From Gaiellasilicea sp963802765 (GTDB lineage: Bacteria > Actinomycetota > Thermoleophilia > Gaiellales > Gaiellaceae), in NCBI GenBank assembly GCA_963802765.1, contig CAWDJZ010000018.1:1-64000 (forward strand): DNA of 64,000 nt, given 5' to 3'. Numbering within the stretch: the stretch's first letter is position 1; every line of letters starts with the position of its first letter. Shown here one piece after another: positions 44,619 to 53,093 of the stretch. Below the pieces are notes generated by a model that was not told the DNA's origin, made no database searches, and worked only from the letters and a program-made list of their open reading frames with translations. The position numbers and the translations under genes were made by a program.

Positions 44619-45916
44619 CCCAGATCTCATCCGAGGCCGCCGGCAGGCTCGCAGGCCGCGCGGCCGCAGTGATCCCTGGAGGCGTGAACAGCGGACAGCG
44701 CCGCGTCCCGGGGCTCGAGGAGCTCGTCGTCGCCGCGACGAGCGGCTCTACCTTCACCGACGCCGACGGCCGCGTCTACACCGACTACCACTCCGCCTTC
44801 GGCCCGCCGCTCCTCGGGCACAACGACCCCGACGTCGACGCGGCCGCTGCGAACGCGGCCGGGCTGATGGGCGTCGGAGTCACCCCTGTGGAGATCGAGC
44901 TCGCCGAACGGCTCGTCGACGTGGTGCCTTCGCTCGAGAAGGTGCTGCTGACGGCGACCGGGAGTGAGGCGACCTTCCATGCGCTCCGGCTCGCGCGCAC
45001 GGTCACCGGGCGGCGCCACGTGCTCAAGTTCCAGGGCTGCTACCACGGCTGGCACGACTCGGTCGCGATGAACGTGATCTCGCCCGCCGACCGCGTGGGC
45101 GGCAAGGACCCGCTCTCCCAGGGGATCCTCCCCGAGGTGCTGGACGCGACGATCGTCTGCCCGTTCAACGACGCGGAGGCGGTCGAGCGCGCGCTCGTCG
45201 ACCACGACGTCGCCGCGATCATCCTCGAGCCGATCCCGCACAACATCGGCGCGGTGCTGCCGAAGCCGGGCTTTCTCGAACGGCTGCGCGAGCTGGCGAC
45301 GATGCACGGCACCGTGCTCGTCTTCGACGAGGTGATCACCGGGTTCCGCCACGGGCTCGGCGGCTACCAGGCGATCGCCGGCGTGACACCGGACCTGACC
45401 ACGCTCGGGAAGGCGATGGCGAACGGCTGGCCGGTCTCCGCGCTCGGCGGCAAGGCCGAGCTGATGGACCTCTTCTCGACGACCCCGGGGCAGCCGGCCT
45501 TCTTCGCCGGCACGTTCAACGGCCATCCGGCGACGACCGCGGCCGCGCTCGCGACGCTCGACAAGCTCCAGCGCGAGCCGGTGCACGAGCACGTCTTCCG
45601 GCTCGGGGAGCGAACGCGCGAGGGGCTGCGCGCCCTCTACGCGCGGCTCGGCGTGCCGGTCGTCGTCGCAGGCTTCGGCTCGGTGTTCGTCACCTACTTC
45701 CTCGACGGGACGGTGGAGAGCTACGACGACCTGCTCCGGAACGACGTCGACCTGTTCGTCGGCTACCGGCGCGAGCTGATGCGCCACGGGATCTTCGAGC
45801 TGCCGCTGAACCTGAAGCGGAGCCACTTCTCGTACGCGCACACCGACGAGGACGTCGATCGCCTGCTCGAGGCCACGGAGGCGGCCGTCAGCGCGACGCT
45901 GGCGTCTCGCGCATGA
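44615..45916 (+). CDS. Class III aminotransferase, glutamate-1-semialdehyde aminomutase-like
   Basis: 433 residues. VIPGGVNSGQRRVPG, GHNDPDVDAAAANAAGL, TATGSEATFHALRLARTVTG, FQGCYHGWHDSVAMNVISPA, LVFDEVITGFRHGLGGYQ and TTLGKAMANGWPVSALGGKA (PLP Lys). It is a paralogue of the enzyme at 24879. Heme synthesis is improbable in this context. ATG 44615 overlaps the dehydratase stop and its own stop overlaps the next gene: a tightly coupled operon from operator site 2. Confidence 0.87.
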   Translation: MTQISSEAAGRLAGRAAAVIPGGVNSGQRRVPGLEELVVAATSGSTFTDADGRVYTDYHSAFGPPLLGHNDPDVDAAAANAAGLMGVGVTPVEIELAERLVDVVPSLEKVLLTATGSEATFHALRLARTVTGRRHVLKFQGCYHGWHDSVAMNVISPADRVGGKDPLSQGILPEVLDATIVCPFNDAEAVERALVDHDVAAIILEPIPHNIGAVLPKPGFLERLRELATMHGTVLVFDEVITGFRHGLGGYQAIAGVTPDLTTLGKAMANGWPVSALGGKAELMDLFSTTPGQPAFFAGTFNGHPATTAAALATLDKLQREPVHEHVFRLGERTREGLRALYARLGVPVVVAGFGSVFVTYFLDGTVESYDDLLRNDVDLFVGYRRELMRHGIFELPLNLKRSHFSYAHTDEDVDRLLEATEAAVSATLASRA

Positions 45917-46936
45917 CGCAGTCCCAGGTTTCCTGCACGATCGATCTCTCGGCGCCGGGCAAGCAGCTCGGCCGGCTTGCGCTCCCGAAGATCACGAACA
46001 CGGGCGGCTGGGCCAGCACCTTCATCCCCATCGCGTCGGTTGCGAACGGGGACGGGCCGAACGTGCTCGTGCTCGCCGGGAACCACGGCGACGAGTACGA
46101 GGGCCAGGTCGCGGCGCTGCGCCTGATCCAGGAGCTCGAGCCGGAGCAGGTCTCCGGGCGGGTCACGGTCATCCCCGTGCTGTCGACTGCCGCGTCGAAG
46201 GCGAACACGCGGATGTGGCCCTCCGGCATCAACTTCAACCGCTCCTTCCCGGGCTCGTGGGACGGGCGGCCCGACGAGCAGCTCGCCGACTTCCTGACCC
46301 GGTTTCTGTTCCCGCCGGCGGACGTCGTCATGGACATTCACTCCGGCGGGCGCAGCGCCTGGTTCATGCCCTGCTCGCACATGCACGTCGTCGACGACCC
46401 GGAGCAGCGCCGCTCGATGCTGGCCGGGATGCAGGCGTGGAACTCCGACTACCACTTCCTGTACGTCGACATCAACGGCACCGGGTTGCTCTGCGTCGAG
46501 GCGGAGCAGCAGGGCAAGGTCGTCATCTCGACCGAGCTCGGCGGCGGTGGCCGCGTGCCGCCCGCGGTCCACCAGCTCGCGTGGAGCGGCCTCATGAACG
46601 TGCTCCGGCACCTGGGCGTGCTCGAGGGCGAGGTCGTCACGCGCGCCTCGCTCGGCCTGCCCGAGGCGGTCATCGTCGACGGCCGGGATCCCGCGAACTA
46701 CGTGGTCGCACCCGAGGACGGGATCTTCGAGGCGCTGCTCGAGCCGCCGGTGGAAGTGCGAGGCGGGCGACCCGGTCGCGCGGCTGTGGTTTCCCGACAC
46801 GCCCGGTCGCCCCCCGGAAGTGCTGCGCGCGCCCCTCGACGGCGTGCTCGCTGTGATCCGCGCGATCCCGGCGACCGAGGCCGGCGACGGCGTCTTCACG
46901 ACCGGCCAGCCGATCGACGCTGGGGACCTCGACTGA
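45913..46936 (+). CDS. AstE/AspA-type metallo-deacylase, frame break near 46757
   Basis: GNHGDEYEG (His58, Glu61), SGINFNRSFPGSWDG, VVMDIHSGGRSAWF and STELGGGGRVPPAV. The frame from 45913 runs into the next gene. The last domain is correct one frame over: AGDPVARLWFPDTPGRPPEV, then VIRAIPATEAGDGVFTTGQP to a TGA at 46934-46936. One surplus G in GTGCGAG near 46757 explains it. A close paralogue of 39498. The apparent fusion with the downstream protein is an artefact of that base. Confidence 0.83.
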
Positions 46937-48306
46937 ACGTCACCTACAGCTATACGCGCTGCCGGTTCGGCGTCGCAAAACGGGACGTCACGCCTCCGGT
47001 CGGCATCTACGCCCGCTCGTGGGGCGCCGCGACGCACGACACCGCCGAAGGCGTCCACCGGCCGTTCGAAGCCGCCGCGGCCGTGTTCGCGCCGCTCACC
47101 GGCGACGAGCCGACGTTGGCGCTGGTCGCGGTCGACCTCGGTTGGTTCCAGCATCTGCCCGACGCGGTCGGGCTGCGCGCGACGATCCTGGAGGAGACCG
47201 GGCTGGCAGAGGCGGCGCTGCTGCTCAACCTGTCGCACACGCACGCCGGCGCGAACGTCAACTCGCAGCTCGCGGACAAGCCCGGCAGCGAGCTGATCGA
47301 GCCCTATATCGAGCACCTGACCGAGCAGATCAGCGCGGCGATCCTCGAGGCGCGCGCGGGGGCGGCTCCCGCCTGGGTGACGTACGGCACCGGGCGCTGC
47401 ACGCTGGCCGCGAACCGCGATCTGTGGGACGCCGAGGCACAGCGCTTCGCCGCCGGCTACAACCCCGACGCGCCTGCCGACGACACGCTGCTCGTCGCGA
47501 GAGTGACCGGCGAGGACGGCGACGTGCAAGCGACGCTGTTCAACTACGCGTGCCACCCGACGACACTAGCCTGGGAGAATCGGCTGCTGTCGCCCGACTA
47601 CATCGGCGCCGCACGGCAGGTCCTGGAGGGCGCCTTCGGCGCCCCCGCGCTCTTCCTCCAGGGCGCCTCGGGCGAGCTCGCGCCGCGCGACGACTACGTC
47701 GGCGACCCGGCCGTCGCGGACCGGAACGGCCGCCAGCTCGGGCATGCCGCGGCGGCCGCGATCGAGAGCCTGCCGCCCCCGGGCACGCGCTTCGTCTACA
47801 CCGGGATCCAGGCGTCGGGCGCCAACCTCGGCACGTGGGCGTACGAGGCGTGCGAGCCGGCCCAGGTGCAGGCCAGCGAGCGGCTGGCGGCGCGCGTGGC
47901 TACCGTCGAGCTCCGCCGCAAGGACGATATCGGCGTCATCGACAGCCTCGCGGGTCCCGACTCGGTGCAGGAACAGGAGAAGGCGCTGCGGCGGCGCTTC
48001 CTCAGCGAGGCGCTCGGCGACAGTCCTGTCTACCCGATGCCGATCTGGATCTGGCGGCTCGGCGGCGCGCGGCTCCTCGCGATCCCCAACGAGCCCTACT
48101 CGGTGCTCCAGACTGAGCTTCGGAGCCGCCTCGACGGCACGCCACTGCTCGTCCTGGGCGTGACCAACAGCACGATGGGCTACCTCTCCCCCGCGGAGAC
48201 CTACGGCAGCGGGCTCTACCAGGAGCAGCAGTCGCCCTTCGCGCCGGGCTGCCTCGAGCAGACCATCGAGGTCGCTGCGCGCGAGCTCCACGAGGTCGGC
48301 CTCTAG
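46933..48306 (+). CDS. Neutral/alkaline ceramidase-like protein (PF04734-type), paralogue
   Basis: About 457 residues. YTRCRFGVAKRDVTPPVGIY opens the domain. LLNLSHTHAGANVNSQL, LFNYACHPTTLAWENRLLSP and ALFLQGASGELAPRDDY carry the His and zinc blocks, and NSTMGYLSPAETYGSGLYQE the C-terminal core. No ATG, GTG or TTG is available near the expected start. CTG 46933, overlapping the previous TGA (CTGA), is the best candidate, or the start lies across an uncorrected base. It shares its place beside an acid-sugar dehydratase with the paralogue at 37218. Confidence 0.78.
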   Translation: MNVTYSYTRCRFGVAKRDVTPPVGIYARSWGAATHDTAEGVHRPFEAAAAVFAPLTGDEPTLALVAVDLGWFQHLPDAVGLRATILEETGLAEAALLLNLSHTHAGANVNSQLADKPGSELIEPYIEHLTEQISAAILEARAGAAPAWVTYGTGRCTLAANRDLWDAEAQRFAAGYNPDAPADDTLLVARVTGEDGDVQATLFNYACHPTTLAWENRLLSPDYIGAARQVLEGAFGAPALFLQGASGELAPRDDYVGDPAVADRNGRQLGHAAAAAIESLPPPGTRFVYTGIQASGANLGTWAYEACEPAQVQASERLAARVATVELRRKDDIGVIDSLAGPDSVQEQEKALRRRFLSEALGDSPVYPMPIWIWRLGGARLLAIPNEPYSVLQTELRSRLDGTPLLVLGVTNSTMGYLSPAETYGSGLYQEQQSPFAPGCLEQTIEVAARELHEVGL

Positions 48307-48314
48307 GAGACCTC

Positions 48315-49466
48315 CTAGTAGTCGCCGACGCTGCCGTCCGGCCAGTAGCGCTGGGGCAGGCGCCCATCCCGCGAGGGCCGTTTGCGGGCCTCTGTCTCGT
48401 CGAACTCGAGCCCGAGCCCGGGACCCGGAGGCGGCGACACAGAGCCGGCGTCCGCGCGAGGGGCGTTCGGAAAGAGCTCGTAGAGCGGTTCGAGCTCCAT
48501 CCACTCCTGGATGCCGAAGTTCGGCACTGCCAGGTCGACATGGAGGCAGGCAGTGCCGTTGACCGGGGAGCTGGCGTGGTGGAGGGCGGAGCGCTGCCCG
48601 TGCATCTCCCCGGACGCGAGAATCTTCTTCGCCTCCGTGATGCCGCCTGCGTGGACCAGGTCGATCCGCAGGTAGTCGACCAGTTCGCTCTCGATCAGCG
48701 GCGCGAACTCCCACTTGTGCGCGAGCTGCTCGCCCGTCGCGATCGGCAGGTTCACCTTGTCGCGCACGGTCCGCAGCGACAGGGCGTTGAGCGGACGGAT
48801 CGGGTCCTCGTAGAAGAAGAGGCGGTACGGCTCGAGCGCCCGGCCGAGGTAGGCCGCTTCCGCGGGGCTGAACATCGTGTGCGCGTCGAGGATCAGGTCG
48901 ACCTCGTCGCCGACAGCGCTGCGCAGCGACTCCGTCGCCTTGATCGTCTCGACGATCGAGACCTGGGGATCCCAGTGCCTCAGCGAGTGGTCGTCGAACG
49001 CGGCGAGCGGCCCGAAGCGTAGTGCGGTGAATCCCTGCCCTCGCCAGCGGAGCGCGTCCTCCGTCAGTTCGGCCGCGGTGGCTCCCGTCAGGTGGCGGTA
49101 GACCCGCACCCGCTCGCGCGTCGGCCCGCCGAGGAGGTCGTAGACGGGAACGCCGAGCCGCTTCCCCTTGAGGTCCCAGAGCGCGATGTCGATTCCGGCG
49201 ACCGCGCTCATGATCACCTGTCCGGTCGACCAGAACGTGCCGCGCACCATCTCGCTCCACCAGTGCTCGATCTTCGCCGGGTCCTGCCCGACCAGCAGGT
49301 CGCCGAAGTGGTCGAGGACGCCGAGCACGCCGCGTCCGCGCCCGGCGAGGCTCGCCTCGCCGATCCCCGTCAGCCCCTCGTCGGTGCGGACGAGCACGAT
49401 GAGCACGGCGTAGTCGTAGCCCGCACCCACGCTCACGGGTAGGGTCTCGATCCCGGTAATCCTCAT
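48315..49466 (-). CDS. Enolase-superfamily dehydratase (galactonate dehydratase-like)
   Basis: 383 residues from ATG 49466. AGIDIALWDLKGKRLGVPVY, DLILDAHTMFSPAEAAYLGR, FFYEDPIRPLNALS, ATGEQLAHKWEFAPLIESEL and ALHHASSPVNGTACLHVDLA. The Asp-x-His after strand 3 and the late His match the DgoD/ManD group. Both this and the ceramidase-like gene stop inside a 16-bp palindrome (48303-48318), so they converge. A fourth enolase-superfamily enzyme is at 58332. Confidence 0.83.
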   Translation of the reverse strand: MRITGIETLPVSVGAGYDYAVLIVLVRTDEGLTGIGEASLAGRGRGVLGVLDHFGDLLVGQDPAKIEHWWSEMVRGTFWSTGQVIMSAVAGIDIALWDLKGKRLGVPVYDLLGGPTRERVRVYRHLTGATAAELTEDALRWRGQGFTALRFGPLAAFDDHSLRHWDPQVSIVETIKATESLRSAVGDEVDLILDAHTMFSPAEAAYLGRALEPYRLFFYEDPIRPLNALSLRTVRDKVNLPIATGEQLAHKWEFAPLIESELVDYLRIDLVHAGGITEAKKILASGEMHGQRSALHHASSPVNGTACLHVDLAVPNFGIQEWMELEPLYELFPNAPRADAGSVSPPPGPGLGLEFDETEARKRPSRDGRLPQRYWPDGSVGDY

Positions 49467-49492
49467 CGAGTGGCGACCCTAACCCCCTGACA

Positions 49493-50339
49493 GTGCGCAT
49501 CGGCGTCCTCAGCGATCTCCACTGCGAGCTCGAGCCGGCCGGGTCGCGCTGGATCAATGTCTTCGAGCCCGAGCACCTCGACCGGCGCACCGACACGGCG
49601 CTCGAGTGGTTCTCCGAAGCTCGGGTCGATCTGATCCTGCTGCTGGGAGACGTCGTGCAGTTCCCAAACCCGAGCGATCTCGCTCACGTGTTTGCCCGTC
49701 TCGCGGCGGCGGAGGTCGCCCCGCTGGCGACGGTGAACGGAAACCACGATCTCCGCCTCGGCGAGGTGTTTGCCGAATCCGCCCGCGAGCACGGGATTCG
49801 GTTGCTGCACTCGGAGCCGCTCGAGCTCGCGGGGGTCGCCGTCACGGGTGTCGCGGTCGGCCGGGGCCCGGCGCCGCCGCAGTACGTCGGTGAGATCGTC
49901 GGCCTGGGTAGCGCGGCCGACGTCGTCGTCGTCGCCTCGCACTTTCCCATCCTGTCCGAGGCGTTCCGGGTGGCCGGGGCGGGTCTTCCGTACGCCGGTG
50001 ACCTGGTGAACCGCGACGACCTCGAGGGGCAGCTGCGATCCGACTCGCGACCGAAGGTCGTGCTGAGCGGACACATCCATGCCCGGTGCTCCACTCACGA
50101 TGGCCCGCTGCTCCAGTTCATGGTCGGCGCCGCTGATCGAGCCGCCGTTCGACGCGACGATCGTCGACATCGACACGACCACGCTCCGCGTCCGCCGGAC
50201 GTCCCGGCGACTGGGCGACGTCGCACTCACCGATCCCGTCTTCGCCGACGACGAGGAGCTCTGGCAGAAGACCGGCGACGGCTGGGAGATTCAGCCCGCG
50301 GCGAGAGCGGCGACGACGGCGTCGGTGTCCCAGACCTGA
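49493..50339 (+). CDS. Cytosolic metallophosphoesterase, frame break near 50130
   Basis: Full set of motifs: GVLSDLHCELE (DxH), LLLGDVVQFPN (GD), TVNGNHDLRLG (GNHD), VVASHFPILSE and LSGHIHARCS (GHxH). The frame from 49493 then loses its signal. One frame over, IEPPFDATIVDIDTTTLRVR then WQKTGDGWEIQPAARAATTA runs to 50339. One surplus C in GGCGCCGCTG near 50130 explains this. About 281 residues. The 3' end overlaps the convergent isochorismatase gene by 49 bp. Substrate unknown. Confidence 0.75.
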
Positions 50340-51010
50340 CCGAACACTCGGGCGAAAGCGCTGAGGGCAGCGCGATGGTGGTGCTCGAAGAACGTCGCCG
50401 TCGCGTCCTCGACGACGATCACGTTGAACCCGCGATCGGCGGCATCGCGTGCCGTCGTCTCGACGCACATGTCGGTCGCCATGCCGGCGACGACGAGCGT
50501 CTCGACCTCCATGTTGCGGAGCAGCCACTCGATGCCGGTCGAGTTGAACGCGCTCGAGGTGTTCTTGTCGATCACCAGCTCGCCGGCCTCGGGCGCGAGG
50601 GCTGCGATCAGCTCGTGCTCGAACGTGCCCTGATGCCACAGCGCCGGCGTGCCGGTGCGCGCGAGCGCCTCGACATCGCGTCGGCGCCGGCGCGCGATCA
50701 TGTCGCTCCCGTCGGCGAGGAGCGGCCCGTGACGTGTGAACACGACCGGGCGGCCCGCCGCTCGGAAGCCCTCGAGCAAGCGCCGTGCGTTCGGGATCGC
50801 GGTCTGCGTGACACGCGCCACGTAGTAGCTCGCGATCCCCGGGTACCGCTCGGCGAGCATCGGCCCCAGGCCTGCCTCGGGGTTGCACCCGTAGTTCTGC
50901 ATGTCGATGACGACGAGCGCGGCGCGCGTCCAGTCGACGTCGAAGGCGGGCCAGAGCGCGTGCCAGCCGGGGAACGTCTCCGGCGAGTCGATGGGCGGCA
51001 GGGTGCTCAC
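50291..51010 (-). CDS. Isochorismatase-family cysteine hydrolase (probably active)
   Basis: 239 residues from GTG 51010. Catalytic Asp in LVVIDMQNYGCN, the Lys in VIDKNTSSAFNSTGIEWLL and the nucleophile Cys in AGMATDMCVETTARDAADRG are all present, in contrast to the protein at 15371. Such enzymes hydrolyse carbamates, ureas or nicotinamide-like amides. Divergent from the amidohydrolase, with MITE copy 2 between them. Confidence 0.88.
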   Translation of the reverse strand: MSTLPPIDSPETFPGWHALWPAFDVDWTRAALVVIDMQNYGCNPEAGLGPMLAERYPGIASYYVARVTQTAIPNARRLLEGFRAAGRPVVFTRHGPLLADGSDMIARRRRRDVEALARTGTPALWHQGTFEHELIAALAPEAGELVIDKNTSSAFNSTGIEWLLRNMEVETLVVAGMATDMCVETTARDAADRGFNVIVVEDATATFFEHHHRAALSAFARVFGQVWDTDAVVAALAAG

Positions 51011-51027
51011 GGATGGGTCGAGCCTAG

Positions 51028-51187
51028 ATGGTCGATCGGCAATTGACGCACTTGCGGATGACGACCCAGACGCGGCGTCGGGAGCCACCCTCGGCCTTGC
51101 CAAGGCAACCAGCCTTGGCTGCGGCCGAGTGCGGCCCCGACTTGGTCTGGATCGCCCCCGCAAGCACGCCAACTACCGACCAACCAT
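51028..51187. mobile_element. MITE-like element, copy 2 (160 bp), CTAG-flanked
   Basis: The right end CCGACCAACCAT matches copy 1; the left end ATGGTCGATCGG differs at two bases. CTAG stands on both sides (51024-51027, 51188-51191), a perfect 4-bp target duplication. The interior is the same as the reverse complement of 40509-40668 apart from roughly nine substitutions and two single-base indels. It fits exactly between two divergent genes. Confidence 0.82.
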
Positions 51188-51191
51188 CTAG

Positions 51192-52062
51192 ATGGTCGAT
51201 GATCACGCCGTGATCATCGACGTCCACACGCATGTCGGCGAGTACCCGCTCCACATCAGCGAAAAGTTCGCGTCCGAGGCGCGCGAGGCCTGGCCGCGGA
51301 TCCAGCTGGGCGGAAGCCTGGACGACCACTACAGGGATGCACTCGCGGACGTCGATCGAGCAGTCGTCCTGGCCTTCAACGCCCCGGCGTCCGGCTTCGT
51401 CGTGCCCAACGACTACGTCGCCTCGTACGTCGCGCGCGACCCCGCGCGGCTGTTCGGCTTCGGCGCGGTCGACCCGTCCGACGACGGCGCAATCGACGAG
51501 CTCGAACGGATGAAGAGCGACCTCGGCCTCGTCGGCTGCAAGCTCGGCCCGATCTACCAGGACGTCGACCCGCTCGGCCCAGAGTTTCTCCGCGTCTGCG
51601 AGGCGCTCGAGCGGCTCGAGCTGCCGCTGCTGATCCATCAGGGAACGACCTTTGCCCGCGCCGGGTCGCTGCTGCAGGCTCGGCCGATCCTCCTCGACGA
51701 GATCGCGTTGCGGTACCCGACGCTCAAGATCGTGATCGCCCACGTTGGCCATCCGTGGTTCGACGACGCGATCGCCGTCGTTCGGCGTCACCCGCACGTC
51801 TACGCCGACATCTCCGGATTGGTGCCACGGCGGTGGCAGCTGTACCAGGCGCTCGTGAGCGCGATCGAGTACCGCGTCGCGCACAAGCTGCTCTTCGGCT
51901 CCGACTACCCCTTCTTCACGGCGAGACAGACGATCGACGGCCTTCGATCGGTCACCGGCGCGGCTTTCGGCCCGGATATGCCCGTCGTCGACGAGCAGGT
52001 CGTGGAGGACATCATTCATCGCCCCACCCTCGACCTCCTGGAGATCCCTCACAGCGGGTTGA
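51192..52062 (+). CDS. Amidohydrolase-2-type metal-dependent hydrolase
   Basis: VIIDVHTHVGEYPLHISEKF carries the HxH zinc motif. LPLLIHQGTTFARAG, VIAHVGHPWFDDAIAVVRRH and LLFGSDYPFFTARQTID supply the other His and Asp ligands: the amidohydrolase 2 pattern (decarboxylases and lactonases). The start is ATG 51192 or GTG 51210, the latter inside a palindrome. The frame has no stop at the expected place; one surplus base near 52040 would give TGA at 52060-52062. Confidence 0.78.
51195..51221. promoter_or_regulatory. 27-bp palindrome at the amidohydrolase start
   Basis: GTCGATGATCAC-GCC-GTGATCATCGAC: perfect 12-bp arms around 3 bases, overlapping both candidate start codons. It could be an operator or a translational hairpin; part of it also encodes the conserved VIIDVHTH, so chance is possible. 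Confidence 0.4.
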
Positions 52063-53093
52063 GCGTGCTCAGCGGCGAGCGCCGCGACGACCTCGGCTGC
52101 CCGGGAGACCTCCTCGTCGCCGATCAGGCGGTGAGTGACGAAGCGGACGCGACTCGTGTCGCGCTCCAGCCCCAGGACGCCGCGCTCGGCCAGGAGCCGG
52201 AGGAACTCGTCCGGGTAGAGCTCCGTGCCGCTGACGTCGAGGAGGACGATGTTGGTCTCGATCTCAGCCGGATCGACCTCGAGACCCGGGATCTCCTGGA
52301 GCAGCGCGCCGAGCTCGCGCGCCCGCCGGTGGTCGTCGGCGAGGCGGTCGACGAGCGTGTCGAGCGCGACGAGCGCCGCAGCGGCCGCGATCCCTGCCTT
52401 GTGAACGGTCGCCCCGCCGAGCCGTCGCAGCGTGCGGTGCGCCAGCTCGATCACCGGCGTCCGGCCCGCGAGGATCGCTCCCATCGGCGCGCACAGGCCC
52501 TTGTTGAGGCTGACCGCGACCGTGTTCGCCGGTGTGGCGAGCTGCGACACCGGAATGCCGAGCGCGACCGCGGCGTTGAAGAGCCGCGCTCCGTCGAGGT
52601 GGACGTAGGCGCCGTGACGCTGCGCTGCCCGGGCGAGCTCGACCGTCAGCTCCGGCGTCAGGACGGTGCCGCCCGCCCTCGTGTGGGTGTTCTCGAGCAC
52701 GAGCATCGTCGCGCCCGTCTCGACGATCAGCTCCTCCACCTCCACGGGATCGAGCCGCCCGTCCTCAGCCCAGAGGGACAGAGGCTCCAGGCCGGCGATC
52801 TCCTCGATCCCCATCTCCTCGGAGGTGAGGACGTGCGAGGAGGCCTCCAGCACGACGGTGCTTCCCCGCGGCGCGATCGTCAGGAGCGCGACCAGGTTGG
52901 CCATCGCGCAGGTGGGCACCCAGAGCGCCGCCTCCTTGCCGAGCAGGCCGGCCATCCGCTCCTGCAGCTCGTTCACCGAAGGATCCTCGCCGTACGTCGC
53001 CCAGCCGAGCGGAGCGGCGCGCATCGCGTCCCACATCTCGTCGGTGGGCAGCGCGTGGAGGTCGGAGCGGAGGTCGATCTGCTCGGCGGTCAC
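52016..53093 (-). CDS. Threonine aldolase/beta-eliminating lyase family PLP enzyme
   Basis: IDLRSDLHALPTDEMWDAMR, GEDPSVNELQERMAGLLGKE, LENTHTRAGGTVLTPEL and HLDGARLFNAAVALG are the low-specificity threonine aldolase pattern. The PLP Lys is in VAVSLNKGLCAPMGAILAG. GTG 53093 overlaps the D-aminoacylase stop (GTGA). The frame continues past the natural end into the convergent amidohydrolase; the same single base near 52040 would place a stop at 52016. About 358 residues. It may cleave beta-hydroxy amino acids released by the deacylase. Confidence 0.83.

Noticed and set aside
45913..48306. Apparent deacylase-ceramidase fusion of 797 residues
   Set aside because: The joint is nonsense sequence, and the true deacylase C-terminus is readable one frame over with its own stop at 46936. 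Two separate genes.
48303..48318. CTAGGAG-AC-CTCCTAG palindrome as a transposon footprint
   Set aside because: It merely contains the stop codons of two convergent genes and is too short to argue for more than a weak terminator or chance.
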